Assembly: GCA_937928045.1 (NCBI GenBank)
Contig: CALFWO010000027.1
Coordinates: 62,001-126,000, forward strand
DNA: 64,000 nucleotides
Reading direction: 5' to 3'
Source: an uncultured Saprospiraceae bacterium
GTDB taxonomy: Bacteria > Bacteroidota > Bacteroidia > Chitinophagales > Saprospiraceae
The translations under genes were made by a program, and so were the position numbers. The notes beneath the pieces were generated by a model. The model was given only the letters and a program-made list of their open reading frames with translations, was not told the origin of the DNA and ran no database searches. Positions 35,450 through 44,986 of the stretch are shown here, in pieces (within the stretch, counting starts at the first letter, position 1; every line of letters begins with the position of its first letter).

Positions 35450-38400
35450 TTAGCGCTCTATAATGATAAAACCTGATTTTATTTGTTGTCCATTACCAAA
35501 GTCTAAAACATAGTAATAAGTGCCTACAGGAAGGTCTTCTCCGTTGTAAGTTCCTGTCCAATTGTTTTGGTATGGTGCAGCTTTTTGTACTTCATCTCCC
35601 CATTGATTAAAAATGGAAATTTTGTTGTTTGGATAATCATTTAATGCCAAGCAAGGAATGATGAACGTGTCGTTAATTCCGTCATTATTGGGGGAAAAAA
35701 TTGATGGAATATTGCAAGGAGCATTTAGCCCAACTTCTAAAACCACCTTAGCTTCCGTACAGGAATTTGGACAGTTTTGATTACACACCTTATATGTAAA
35801 TTCATCTTCTCCAGCAAAATTATCTCTTGGCTCATAGATAAAATCACCTTCTCCAATTTCTATCAATTCTCCAAATTGAGGTGTTGTTACCGTTTCGATA
35901 AAAAACAGAATATCTATTTGATCATTTTCTTTTACATTAAATTCTTTAGAGGTAGCATATTCAACAGCAATGTTGTCAGGGTTTGCCTGAGGAATTTTCT
36001 CGAAAGTTATTTCTACCTGGTCTGAATCATAATCCAAACAAGCACCATTAGAGATTGACCATTCGAAAACATAGGTTTGGTTTGATTCCAATTCACTTAA
36101 TGTTGCGTTTGGATCTGAATTGTCTGAAAGTAGCGGATCAACTGGTCCACTGATTTGATCCCAATTTCCTGTTCCAACTCCTGGAGCTGCAGCATTTAAT
36201 GTTAATGAATTCGCATCGCACAAAAGGAAATCATCGCCAGCAAAAGCCGATTCGTTTGGAATTTCGAAAAGATCGACTTCAACAGGAATTGAACTTAAGG
36301 AGGCACATCCCTGTACATCTGCAACGACATAAAACTCCGCAGTCCCTGCGCTATAACCAGATAGATCAGTGATGTTAGCAGTTAAACTAGTCGAAGCAGA
36401 AACCACTTCGTTGTTTGTTCCGGCTTCAAACCAAGTATAATTTGCACCAGGAACTGCAGTGCCGGAACTTACTGATAAAGTTATGCTCGCTCCATTATCA
36501 TCTAAACAGACACTAGCTGGATTTTCAATAGAAGGTGTATTCGGATTTTCTCCTATCATTACTTCAAAAGGTAAAGACAATTCAGATTGACAACCATTCA
36601 AGGTAACTTGAACCTCATACAATCCTTCGTTAACGGATGTCGCATTAAATATGTTTGGATTTCTCACATCAGAAGTAAATCCTGCAGGACCAGTCCATGT
36701 GTAGATCGCGTTTGGTACTGCCGTGGTTTCCAATTGAATGTTGCCACCACTACAAATCATTTGGGTTCCAGTAACGATCGGTTGATCAGGCTGTTGTTGA
36801 ACTTCAATATTTAGAATATTAGAGAAAGCGGAAGGACATCCATCTACTTCAACAAATAACTGCACTGTTGTACTTGTCAAAATAGAATCGATCGTTATTG
36901 AAGGAAAGGTTGTTATTTCTTCTCCTACATTTGTAAACCAATGATAATTCACATTACTTCCCGAATAGACAGAACTCTGGATCACAAGATCTTCTCCCGA
37001 GCAGATCAATTCAAGGCCGCTAATACTTGGTGTTACTGGAATATTGTTTTGGGAAATGACAATTTGAAATGGCAGTGAAACACAGTCGTTGATGTCAGTC
37101 ACGGTAAGTTGATAAGAGCCGTTGTCATTCGATGTTGCATTGGGAATAAGAGCTGTCGGATTAATCGAATTAAAACTATTTGGTCCAGTCCAGCTGTATG
37201 ATTGAATAGTAGCTCCGCCAGTAATATTCGGGACCAACTCTAGATCTGTTCCCCCATCTAAACATGGAGGCCCAATAATATCTATGGTATTGATGGTTGG
37301 CCGCTCAACAGTGGAGACTAAAGTATTTGCAGAAGCCGAACATCCATTTAAGGAAGTTGCAGTAACTGTATAAAGGCCAGGTATGGCCATGGCCGTAGGG
37401 TTTTGTGTTAATGAAGCAAACCCGTTAGGACCAGACCACAAATAACCTACATTGTTAATAGTTGTGGAGGACAAATTTAGAGGGCTTCCTTCGCACACAG
37501 GTCCGTTATTGGCAGCCAAAATGTTTGGAGAAGCTTCAATGGTAATAAGAACAGGGTCAGCGTTTGGAGAAACACAACCATTCCGAGTTATATTAACAGA
37601 CCAAGCTCCTGCGACGCTAGGATCGACATTAGTTAAAGTAAGGAATGGTTCTGATGTTGTTTGAGTATTAAAGTTTGGAGCGATCCAAGTATAATTTTGA
37701 CCATCATCAATATTTACAAATAACATTAAATCATTTCCTTCACAAATTAAGGCAGGTGGCGAAATAGTAGGTTTTGCAATGTCTGGATTCAGTGTAACTT
37801 CTACGGTACCTATAGCTTGGCATCCAGTAATTCCTTCGATTTGTACAGAATAAGAACCAGCATCGTTGTCAGATGCATTTAGAATAATTGGATTTTCTAA
37901 TGAGGAATTAAAACCATTGGGTCCTGTCCAATTATAAGTATATATGACCCCACCCTGAGCAGCGGGAGGATTGGCAAAAAGGAATAGAGAATCATTCCCA
38001 CATAGACTCACAGAAAAAGTAGGCGTAGCAGAAAGCCCTTCGACTGCAACTAGGGAATTACAAGAAGAGGAATTTCCATTTGCATCAGTAACGGTGAATA
38101 CCACATCTACAGTACTTCCAATTTGATCGCAGGAAAAAGTATTTGGAACAATGCTGGTATTTACGATGCCACAGTTGTCAGTGCTTCCTGCATCAATTTC
38201 TTGAGCGGATAAAGTGTAGTCAACCAACCCTGAAGGATTAATAAATATAGTTGTCGCTTGGCACAATGCCACAGGTGGAATTTCATCTATAACATTTACT
38301 ATAAAACTACAACTTCCAACATTGCCTTCATTGTCCGCGATATTATAGGTTACTATGCTTTCTCCTAAATTGAAAGAATGTGTTCCAACTCCTACGGGAC

Positions 38401-40996
38401 TCGGAACTTGAGCTGGGCCAAAACTCGTGGCTCCAGTAATTTCATAATTCAAGACAGCGATTTGAGTTTCCAGAGTCATTGAGATTTTTGATTGCCCATC
38501 GTTCTGTCCATTGGGCGTACCATTCGAAAAATTAGTACAGATAGGGTTGATTCCATCGCTATCTGTTCCCGGTGGAGGCAAAACAAAGTTTGTATTTGGT
38601 ACTACATTGAAATTTATTGTACCATCACTTGCCCACTGATTATATTGGGCAACAGGAATATTGATATCAGCAATGACCTTTGGGATTGTAGTTTGGCAAG
38701 AACCGGGTATATAAGTTACGTAAGGAAGTCCAACTCTTGTAGCTCCTAAAATTGAACCATCTTCTCCGAAAACAGAAAAGTACTCTTCTGCTTCATCAAT
38801 ATCTCCTTCAATTTCTACTAAGAAACGAACAGTTGGACCAACGGCGTTTGCCGAGACATTTGAAAATGTCAAGGTTTTTGGTTCGGCTATATATTCTAAA
38901 TAGTTTGGATCATAGGCAAAAGTGATCAATTGGTCATTACTTATTGGTAGCGTTTGCAATTGAGAATTGAATGAACAATCTGCCCCAATAATTTCTGGAT
39001 ACGGCAAGGTGAATTCTATACCTTGTGCACAATCATCATTGGTAGAAAGCGATAGCTCAACATCCATTGGGCAAGAGATTGTAGGAGCTGTATCATCAAC
39101 AATGGAAATTTCATACTCACAACTACTTTCATTCCCTGTACAGTCCGTGGCAGTATATATAATATTGTGATCACCTTTTGAAAGGCTTAAGGTGGGAGCA
39201 TTTGTAAAATCTAAGTTGATTTGATTTCCGCCATCAATAGAATAATTTAAGGATACATCTTCTTGATTGTTGATGGCGTAATCGATTGATAATCGGGCAA
39301 AGCTGTTTCCAGGACATATATCATTAACACCAAAACTTCCTGGATCGTTTGGTGGATTGTTTGGAACCAACGTTGCAGTAAACGATCCATCAAGTGCTTG
39401 TATTCTAAAGTCATCTCTTGCAATCGTAAATGCCGTTGTGCTATTTCCACATTGAGTCGGAGTCGAATTACTAGCGCCCAACAAAGTGCCATCTTCTGCA
39501 AATACATTAAAGAACTCTGACGCGGCCTCTCCATCTACATTTATTAATTCTAAAACAACATTTACGTCGCTGGTTGCAATAGAAGGTGGAGTAGGAATGT
39601 TATCAATTGTTAATGTTAATGAATTGACGATGATGTTGTCGTCGCCAGTTGCATTAGAAGTAATGTCTCCTTCAGTTGTTGCATTATAATTAATATTTGT
39701 TCCGTTGCATTCTTCGCTTATGATTGGTAACGGCAGCTGAATTTCAGCCATGCAAGATTCGTTATTTGCACTTAACAAAATATTAGTCGGACAAAATTCA
39801 AAAATTGGAGCAGTAACATCAATCCAATTGAATGTCGCATTGCTAACAGAAATACCATTGCATTCATCATAAACTACAAAGTCTACATTGCTAGTCGCTA
39901 ATATTCCATTTTGACTATCTGTACATTTAATTTGCATTAATGCAGCAGGTGCATCTCCAGGCCAAGTGTTTGGATTTGCAATTGAATAACTACCAGGTTG
40001 AGCCGCAAACCAATTCAAGTCATTCGTTGCGGAGCAATTGTCTACAGCTTCAGCAGAACCATAGTTTTGTAACCAAGTTTGATAAGCAGCAGTTGCAGCA
40101 TTGAAGTTTGTACAATTTAAACTTTCATTTTGGGCTTCTTGCGTGAACGTCGGATTTTGTAAATCTCTAACGACAATAGTTTGCTCTTCAATGCTAGAAA
40201 CATTTCCGCAAGCATCTGTAACTCGCCAAAATCTTGCAATAGAATAATTGTTTAAACAACCTTCTGTAGTTACAAAGTCTTCGAAACTAACTTGAGGGTT
40301 AGGATCGCAATTGTCAAGGATATTTGAAGCCGTTCCAGTATTGACGGGACTGTCATCTTCGGAGCAACTAATCGTAATGTCCACAGGACGATTAAAACTC
40401 GGTGCAAGCAGGTCAGCAATAGAAATTATTTGTTGTACAGAGTCCATGTTGCCACAGGCATCTGTGCCTCTCCATATTCTTGTTATTTGAAAAGTAAAAT
40501 CTGAACAACTGCCATTGTTGGTTTGTCCATTAATTTCTTCAAAAGCCAAACTAGGCATCGGATCGCATTCATCCGAAATATTTATGTTTAGAATATCAGG
40601 TGTTGAAGTACATGGTAAACTTAAATCCGAAGGAATAAAATCGAACACTGGCGGAGTTGTATCACTGATAGCGATAAAAGCAGTTCTACTGCTAGTATCA
40701 TTACACATATCTGTAACCAAGAAAGTAACAAGTACAGAATCTGCACTTGCGCAATCCGGCGTTAGGCCAGTAAAGTCATTGCTTAAAACTGGATTTCCGC
40801 AACCAGCTGAAAATATTCCATTGCCTGCAGCATTTAGCCAAGTGTTAATGTCGCTAGAATAATCAGCACCAACAATACAAGTTAAATTTAAATTGCTCGG
40901 ATTGATTGTCCAGTCTGGTTGACTAAACAGGGGTGTAGAAAAGAAAATAAAAAGAATTAAGGCTAAAGACCTTCCTGGGAGAATCTCTTTGTACAT
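35450..40996 (-). CDS. Giant T9SS type B surface protein with HYR and Ig-like repeats
   Basis: An 1848-residue exported protein: signal peptide (1-25), several Cys-containing HYR-like modules with the DTTPPVF or ATDCTGNESSC signature (about 27-910), at least six Ig/PKD-like repeats with patterns such as CEGSPLNLSS and YLWSGPNGFASL (about 985-1600), an Ig-like stretch to about 1755, and a C-terminal gliding-motility-type sorting domain of about 90 residues (SIFSPNNDGINDTFIIP, then IFNQWGDEV and GTYYYVLDF). Two HYR modules each contain an inserted repeat of about 130-150 residues (about 453-585 and 700-852). It probably decorates the cell surface as an adhesin or motility factor. It is first in an operon with PorP/SprF and OmpA. 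Confidence 0.88.
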   Translation of the reverse strand: MYKEILPGRSLALILFIFFSTPLFSQPDWTINPSNLNLTCIVGADYSSDINTWLNAAGNGIFSAGCGNPVLSNDFTGLTPDCASADSVLVTFLVTDMCNDTSSRTAFIAISDTTPPVFDFIPSDLSLPCTSTPDILNINISDECDPMPSLAFEEINGQTNNGSCSDFTFQITRIWRGTDACGNMDSVQQIISIADLLAPSFNRPVDITISCSEDDSPVNTGTASNILDNCDPNPQVSFEDFVTTEGCLNNYSIARFWRVTDACGNVSSIEEQTIVVRDLQNPTFTQEAQNESLNCTNFNAATAAYQTWLQNYGSAEAVDNCSATNDLNWFAAQPGSYSIANPNTWPGDAPAALMQIKCTDSQNGILATSNVDFVVYDECNGISVSNATFNWIDVTAPIFEFCPTNILLSANNESCMAEIQLPLPIISEECNGTNINYNATTEGDITSNATGDDNIIVNSLTLTIDNIPTPPSIATSDVNVVLELINVDGEAASEFFNVFAEDGTLLGASNSTPTQCGNSTTAFTIARDDFRIQALDGSFTATLVPNNPPNDPGSFGVNDICPGNSFARLSIDYAINNQEDVSLNYSIDGGNQINLDFTNAPTLSLSKGDHNIIYTATDCTGNESSCEYEISIVDDTAPTISCPMDVELSLSTNDDCAQGIEFTLPYPEIIGADCSFNSQLQTLPISNDQLITFAYDPNYLEYIAEPKTLTFSNVSANAVGPTVRFLVEIEGDIDEAEEYFSVFGEDGSILGATRVGLPYVTYIPGSCQTTIPKVIADINIPVAQYNQWASDGTINFNVVPNTNFVLPPPGTDSDGINPICTNFSNGTPNGQNDGQSKISMTLETQIAVLNYEITGATSFGPAQVPSPVGVGTHSFNLGESIVTYNIADNEGNVGSCSFIVNVIDEIPPVALCQATTIFINPSGLVDYTLSAQEIDAGSTDNCGIVNTSIVPNTFSCDQIGSTVDVVFTVTDANGNSSSCNSLVAVEGLSATPTFSVSLCGNDSLFLFANPPAAQGGVIYTYNWTGPNGFNSSLENPIILNASDNDAGSYSVQIEGITGCQAIGTVEVTLNPDIAKPTISPPALICEGNDLMLFVNIDDGQNYTWIAPNFNTQTTSEPFLTLTNVDPSVAGAWSVNITRNGCVSPNADPVLITIEASPNILAANNGPVCEGSPLNLSSTTINNVGYLWSGPNGFASLTQNPTAMAIPGLYTVTATSLNGCSASANTLVSTVERPTINTIDIIGPPCLDGGTDLELVPNITGGATIQSYSWTGPNSFNSINPTALIPNATSNDNGSYQLTVTDINDCVSLPFQIVISQNNIPVTPSISGLELICSGEDLVIQSSVYSGSNVNYHWFTNVGEEITTFPSITIDSILTSTTVQLFVEVDGCPSAFSNILNIEVQQQPDQPIVTGTQMICSGGNIQLETTAVPNAIYTWTGPAGFTSDVRNPNIFNATSVNEGLYEVQVTLNGCQSELSLPFEVMIGENPNTPSIENPASVCLDDNGASITLSVSSGTAVPGANYTWFEAGTNNEVVSASTSLTANITDLSGYSAGTAEFYVVADVQGCASLSSIPVEVDLFEIPNESAFAGDDFLLCDANSLTLNAAAPGVGTGNWDQISGPVDPLLSDNSDPNATLSELESNQTYVFEWSISNGACLDYDSDQVEITFEKIPQANPDNIAVEYATSKEFNVKENDQIDILFFIETVTTPQFGELIEIGEGDFIYEPRDNFAGEDEFTYKVCNQNCPNSCTEAKVVLEVGLNAPCNIPSIFSPNNDGINDTFIIPCLALNDYPNNKISIFNQWGDEVQKAAPYQNNWTGTYNGEDLPVGTYYYVLDFGNGQQIKSGFIIIER

Positions 40997-41153
40997 ATTC
41001 GGCTGTCATTAGGATGTTACTACACCGAAAAATAAGCAAATAGGTAAAAGATAATTATGGCGGTAAGCAGAGAAAACCGCGCTATTGAGACCTTTTCAAC
41101 AAGCGGGTCAAAATGTCAATCTATTAACAAGTGCTGTTCTTCGGATGCACTGA

Positions 41154-41161
41154 CAAATATA
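41154..41161 (-). promoter_or_regulatory. Candidate -7 box (TATATTTG) for the T9SS cluster
   Basis: Minus-strand TATATTTG matches TAnnTTTG, about 160 nt upstream of the giant gene's ATG. The gap 40997-41232 otherwise holds nothing I recognise. Confidence 0.4.
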
Positions 41162-41232
41162 CGAAATTTGGATAGATGCCTTAGATTACCACTAGTAACG
41201 TTTACTTCAAATATGAGAATGGAAGTCTATTT

Positions 41233-41415
41233 TTATTCCTCTTCTTCTTTTAAGTTTTTAAACTTTTTGTCTTCGACATTTTCGTCTAAAAAGTCATTCA
41301 ACTTATCGATCGGCTTATTGCTTACGATTTCTCCAAATTCATTAATATGGATATCAAAACCCTTAAGGTCTTCATGAATTTGGGGCTTACTTTTTTTTGG
41401 AGACTTCTTGGACAT
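41233..41415 (-). CDS. Small conserved-looking acidic protein downstream of gltX
   Basis: A 60-residue soluble protein: basic N-terminus (KKSPKKSK), then IHEDLKGFDIHINEFGEIVSN and an acidic, helical tail (DKLNDFLDENVED). It begins 10 bp after the gltX stop on the same strand, so it is in the gltX transcript. The balanced mid-section (GFDIHINEFGEI) reads like a real folded motif rather than a chance frame, and I recall similar short proteins near gltX in related bacteria. No function can be assigned. Confidence 0.65.
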   Translation of the reverse strand: MSKKSPKKSKPQIHEDLKGFDIHINEFGEIVSNKPIDKLNDFLDENVEDKKFKNLKEEEE

Positions 41416-41425
41416 ATCAAAATGC

Positions 41426-42964
41426 TTAGCTTGGGTTTTTAATCTCGTTAAACTTGGTGAATGCGGTGTTTAATCGCGCAGAGCATTCTTCTTTCCCAAG
41501 AAATTCAGCTACGTCGAATATTGATGGTCCTTTCATTGTTCCGCACCATCCGATTCTCAAAATAGGTAAAACATCACCAAAACCTAACTCATTTTTTTCC
41601 ATGAAAGCTTTAGTAGTCGTTTCAATTTCAGCAGCAGTAAAGGAAGAAAGACTTCTAAAGTCAGCATTCAAGGTTTCAAAAAGCAATACTCTTTCTGGTT
41701 TCCACTTCTTGCGGATCATTTTTTCCTCGTAGTCTTTAATGGGTTCAAAAAAGTAATAGCCTTGTTCGAGAATATCCGGAATCAAGTGAACTCGTTCTTT
41801 CATCATTCCAGCGACCTTCGATAGTTTAGCTTCACTGGCATTATAACCCTTGGCTTTTGAAAGTGGAACTAGTTTTTTCCCCAAATCCTCATCCTTCATT
41901 TGGATCAAATACTGCTGATTGAACCAAAGGGCCTTGTCAAAATCAAATCTTGCTCCCGACTTACCGACTCTTTCAAGTGTAAAACTCTCAATCAAGTCAT
42001 CCATAGAAAATATTTCCTGTTCTGTGCCTGGATTCCATCCGAGGAATGCAAGAAAATTGTTTGCAGCATTTGAATCAAAGCCAAATTCTCTAAATCCAAT
42101 AAAACTATCTTCCTCGTTTTTGCCTTCCCAAGCCAAAGGGAAAACTGGGATGCCAAGTTTGGTACCATCTCGTTTACTTAGCTTTCCTTTGCCACTCGGT
42201 TTAAGGATCAAAGGAAGGTGAGCGAATTTGGGCTGAGTACTATCCCAACCTAAAAAGCGATATAGGTACAAATGATGTGCTGTACTTGGCAACCATTCTT
42301 CGCCCCGAATTACATGGGAGATTTCCATCAAGTGGTCATCAACGATATTGGCCAAGTGGTAGGTCGGCATTCCATCTCCTTTCAAGATGATTTTGTCATC
42401 GAGTTCATTGCTTTGGAAGGTAACTTCTCCTCTAATCAAGTCATTGACAGTAATGGACTCATCACGAGGTATTTTCAGCCTAATGGTGTAAGGTTCGCCT
42501 GAATTGATTCGCTCGGCGATCGCCTCAGCACTCATATTCAAACTGTTGTTTAGGTTTTTTCTAGTAACATTGTCGTATCGGAAAACCTCTTTATTGGCTT
42601 CCATGTCACTCCTAATGGCAGAAAGCTCTTCAGGGGTATCAAATGCGTAATAGGCATGTCCCGCTTCTACTAATTGTGACGCGTATTTGCCATAAAGATC
42701 TTTTCTTTCACTTTGACGATAAGGTCCATATTCTCCGCCTTGTCCGGGTCCTTCATCTGGTGTTATCCCAGCCCAAGCCAAAGCTTCAAGTATATACTCC
42801 TCTGCGCCAGGCACATATCTGGTTTGATCAGTGTCTTCTACTCTTAAAATAAAAGTACCTTTGTGTTTTTTGGCAAGCAAATAGTTATATAAAGCAGTAC
42901 GGACACCTCCGATATGAAGGGCTCCAGTTGGGCTCGGCGCAAAACGTACACGAATGTTGGACAT
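41426..42964 (-). CDS. gltX: Glutamate--tRNA ligase
   Basis: Charges tRNA-Glu (and may be discriminating or not between tRNA-Glu and tRNA-Gln). The 512-residue class I synthetase has FAPSPTGALHIGG (8-20, the HIGH motif) and the KMSKS-type KLSKRDG (around 250-260), with the anticodon-binding domain in the last third. It starts 101 bp upstream-divergent from the polysaccharide deacetylase gene and is preceded by a TAAATTTG box and a leader hairpin. The 60-residue gene follows in the same transcript. Confidence 0.96.
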   Translation of the reverse strand: MSNIRVRFAPSPTGALHIGGVRTALYNYLLAKKHKGTFILRVEDTDQTRYVPGAEEYILEALAWAGITPDEGPGQGGEYGPYRQSERKDLYGKYASQLVEAGHAYYAFDTPEELSAIRSDMEANKEVFRYDNVTRKNLNNSLNMSAEAIAERINSGEPYTIRLKIPRDESITVNDLIRGEVTFQSNELDDKIILKGDGMPTYHLANIVDDHLMEISHVIRGEEWLPSTAHHLYLYRFLGWDSTQPKFAHLPLILKPSGKGKLSKRDGTKLGIPVFPLAWEGKNEEDSFIGFREFGFDSNAANNFLAFLGWNPGTEQEIFSMDDLIESFTLERVGKSGARFDFDKALWFNQQYLIQMKDEDLGKKLVPLSKAKGYNASEAKLSKVAGMMKERVHLIPDILEQGYYFFEPIKDYEEKMIRKKWKPERVLLFETLNADFRSLSSFTAAEIETTTKAFMEKNELGFGDVLPILRIGWCGTMKGPSIFDVAEFLGKEECSARLNTAFTKFNEIKNPS

Positions 42965-42984
42965 TTTTAAGTTTTATATAAAAA

Positions 42985-43005
42985 TAAAACCGGCAGCGTG
43001 CCGGT
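42985..43005 (-). terminator. Terminator-like hairpin in the gltX leader
   Basis: ACCGGCA and TGCCGGT form a 7-bp GC-rich perfect stem around three bases. On the minus strand it is followed by TTTTATTTTTATAT and then the gltX ATG about 25 nt later. It could attenuate gltX, since no minus-strand gene ends just upstream. The T tract is interrupted. Confidence 0.5.
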
Positions 43006-43038
43006 CATTTATTTCGTTAATTAGTTCAATACGTGCAG

Positions 43039-43046
43039 CAAATTTA
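43039..43046 (-). promoter_or_regulatory. Candidate -7 box (TAAATTTG) for gltX
   Basis: Minus-strand TAAATTTG matches TAnnTTTG and lies about 75 nt before the gltX ATG, upstream of the leader hairpin. The -33 element is not clear. Confidence 0.45.
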
Positions 43047-43068
43047 GTAAATCCCACTTGAGTTCACT

Positions 43069-43713
43069 ATGTACCTAGTAAAAACGCCTAGATTTATTCA
43101 AACCATTTTTCCAAATTTCACTTGGAATGTGCCTACCGATGAGAAAGTTATCTATTTAACTTTTGATGATGGACCTATTCCGGAGGTTACTCCTTGGGTA
43201 ATGGATGTTTTAGAAGAGTACAATGCCAAAGGGACTTTTTTCTGCGTTGGAGAAAACGTAAAGCGACATCCTGAGGTTTATAAAGAGGTGATTGATCGTG
43301 GTCATACCGTTGGGAATCACACTTTGAGTCATTTAAATGGGTGGACAAACAGTCATCTTTCCTATTTACATGACGTTAGACATTGTGCCCATTTAGTGGA
43401 TTCTAAGTTGTTCCGACCACCTTATGGTCGTCTTAAACCTAATCAAGCTCAATTTTTAATGCGGCACTATGACATCATCATGTGGGATGTCTTGAGTGGA
43501 GATTTTGACCAAAACTTGGAACCTAATCAATGTTTTGGGAACGTGATCATGAAGGCAGGACCTGGAAGTATCGTTGTTTTCCATGATAGCGTCAAAGCAG
43601 AAAAGAATCTCAAATTTGCCTTACCCAAAGTCTTGGCTTATTTTTCTGAAAGAGGATTTAAATTTGAAGCAATCAAAGAAAGTTCGGCAAATCGAATTAA
43701 AAAAGCGAGTTAA
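43069..43713 (+). CDS. Polysaccharide deacetylase (NodB homology, CE4)
   Basis: A 214-residue metal-dependent N- or O-deacetylase acting on glycans such as peptidoglycan or chitin-like polymers. The catalytic TFDDGP carries Asp 33 and 34, the metal motif HTLSH gives His 84 and 88, and RPPYG (116-120) and IIMWDVLSGDFD complete the family set. No clear signal peptide precedes the domain, so it may be cytoplasmic or exported by an unrecognised route. It converges with the exbD gene, 3 bp apart. Confidence 0.92.
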   Translation: MYLVKTPRFIQTIFPNFTWNVPTDEKVIYLTFDDGPIPEVTPWVMDVLEEYNAKGTFFCVGENVKRHPEVYKEVIDRGHTVGNHTLSHLNGWTNSHLSYLHDVRHCAHLVDSKLFRPPYGRLKPNQAQFLMRHYDIIMWDVLSGDFDQNLEPNQCFGNVIMKAGPGSIVVFHDSVKAEKNLKFALPKVLAYFSERGFKFEAIKESSANRIKKAS

Positions 43714-43716
43714 TTA

Positions 43717-44163
43717 CTATTCTTTTTTCTTTGCGACATAGGCAAGATTTACTTGTTCTGCTTTTCTAAGTTCTATTTTAATATCCGAGAGTAATTTCAT
43801 TTCTAAGTTTTCATCCGCTTGCAAGCAAGTATTAACAGCATCCTGATACATTTCTGGTTGACTTAGTCTAAGTTTTCTTACGCTTGAACCAATTTGATCT
43901 AAAGAAACAAACTTGTCATTCAGTTGAATAACGGTTTTATTGTCGCCAATTTTTTCTTTGTGTTTTCCTAAGTATAGATGATGGTGAATACTCGGGTGTT
44001 TCAATTTTACCAATTGGGTTGCAGTAGGAAGATCTAATGTAACTTTAATTGCACGCTTTCGCATCACGGTAACAACCATGAAAAAGAAAAGTAGCATAAA
44101 AATAATATCAGGTAAAGCAGAAGTATTTATTTCTGGCATTTTTTTCTTTTTTCTATTTATCAT
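43717..44163 (-). CDS. ExbD/TolR-type biopolymer transport protein
   Basis: A 148-residue inner membrane protein: basic N-terminus, then the single helix ALPDIIFMLLFFFMVVTVM (about 16-34) with the conserved Asp at the helix start, and a periplasmic domain with DLPTATQLVKL and KIELRKAEQVNLAY. ExbD couples proton flow through an ExbB/ExbD motor to outer membrane energisation. It follows a second, frameshifted exbD after 36 bp, and no exbB lies beside them, so whether the pair still works is unclear. Confidence 0.85.
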   Translation of the reverse strand: MINRKKKKMPEINTSALPDIIFMLLFFFMVVTVMRKRAIKVTLDLPTATQLVKLKHPSIHHHLYLGKHKEKIGDNKTVIQLNDKFVSLDQIGSSVRKLRLSQPEMYQDAVNTCLQADENLEMKLLSDIKIELRKAEQVNLAYVAKKKE

Positions 44164-44199
44164 TTTTCTATTTTTAATATTGAAGAAATGGATTTGTTC

Positions 44200-44747
44200 T
44201 TATCGGATTTTTGAAGTGAAAGGTTCTGCTTCAGAGATACAAATGGGATATTTTTTTCTAATTTCATTTCGTTCTGCTGCGCTTAGTTTGTCCCATTCTT
44301 TTTTATAAGTCTTCCTTGCTTCCTCGGCGTGAATTTCTTTATATGCTTTTTGAATTTCATCATAAACTCTTAGGTATTTGCCATAGGAAGTCTTAGCGTC
44401 ATGTTGAAGGGAAATTACAGATTCATTTGTACTCTTTATTTTTCCAAAAGCAGAAATGGGATTTCGAATAAACCCTTTTGTTTTGTCTTTGAGTTCTTCA
44501 ATGTTAGTAATCGACTTATCGAAAAGGATTTCACCAATGTTATTTATTTTTATATTTAATATTGCTTTTGACGTGGTACCTTTTACGCGTTCTTTACTCC
44601 AAGGAGGTAACTTTACTTTAATCGCTTTTTCTTGATAAAGTTGTGTAGAAACTAGGAAAAAATGAGGAGAAGGAAGGCTATGTCTGCCATTGATCCCGCA
44701 TTGATGGTCGGGTTTTGACGATGGTTTTTTTTCGATTGTTTTAGCAT
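44200..44747 (-). pseudogene. Second exbD with a single-base frameshift
   Basis: Starting at the ATG at 44745-44747 the minus strand encodes NPTINAGSMADIAFLLLIF, the canonical ExbD membrane helix, then hits a TAG. One extra T in the T6 run (44657-44662, minus strand) restores the expected IFFLVST and continues to a stop at 44200-44202 with VISLQHDAKTSYGKYLRVYDE and KYPICISEAEPF, a full-length ExbD C-terminus. So this is either a real frameshift or a homopolymer sequencing error. It is the upstream member of a tandem exbD pair. Confidence 0.8.
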
Positions 44748-44986
44748 AACTTAGTATTTAGAAGATAACCTTCGATTCACTAAGCCTTTGACATTGCACT
44801 TATTTATAAGATGCAGATTATTGAAACTTTGGTGTGTTCTAAATTGAAAAACAATAATCGAATGTTGTCAGTAGTTATCTAAATTAAAAGGGTATGGGAT
44901 TTGTGGTAGAATAGGATACCCATCGATCAAATAGTCAGATTAATCGTTGGCCTCAGATCAATTCTCCCCGGCCAGAAGTTATTAAA

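Noticed and set aside
39247-39534. 95-residue open frame within the giant T9SS gene
   Set aside because: It lies on the same strand but in another frame, in the module region of an unbroken 1848-residue gene.
41057-41377. Plus-strand 106-residue frame overlapping the small gltX-linked gene
   Set aside because: No recognisable motif; it mostly overlaps the minus-strand gene and the divergent leader.
44887-44932. GGGTAT..ATACCC inverted repeat upstream of the GH25 pseudogene
   Set aside because: Only 6 bp with a loop of about 30 nt; likely chance.
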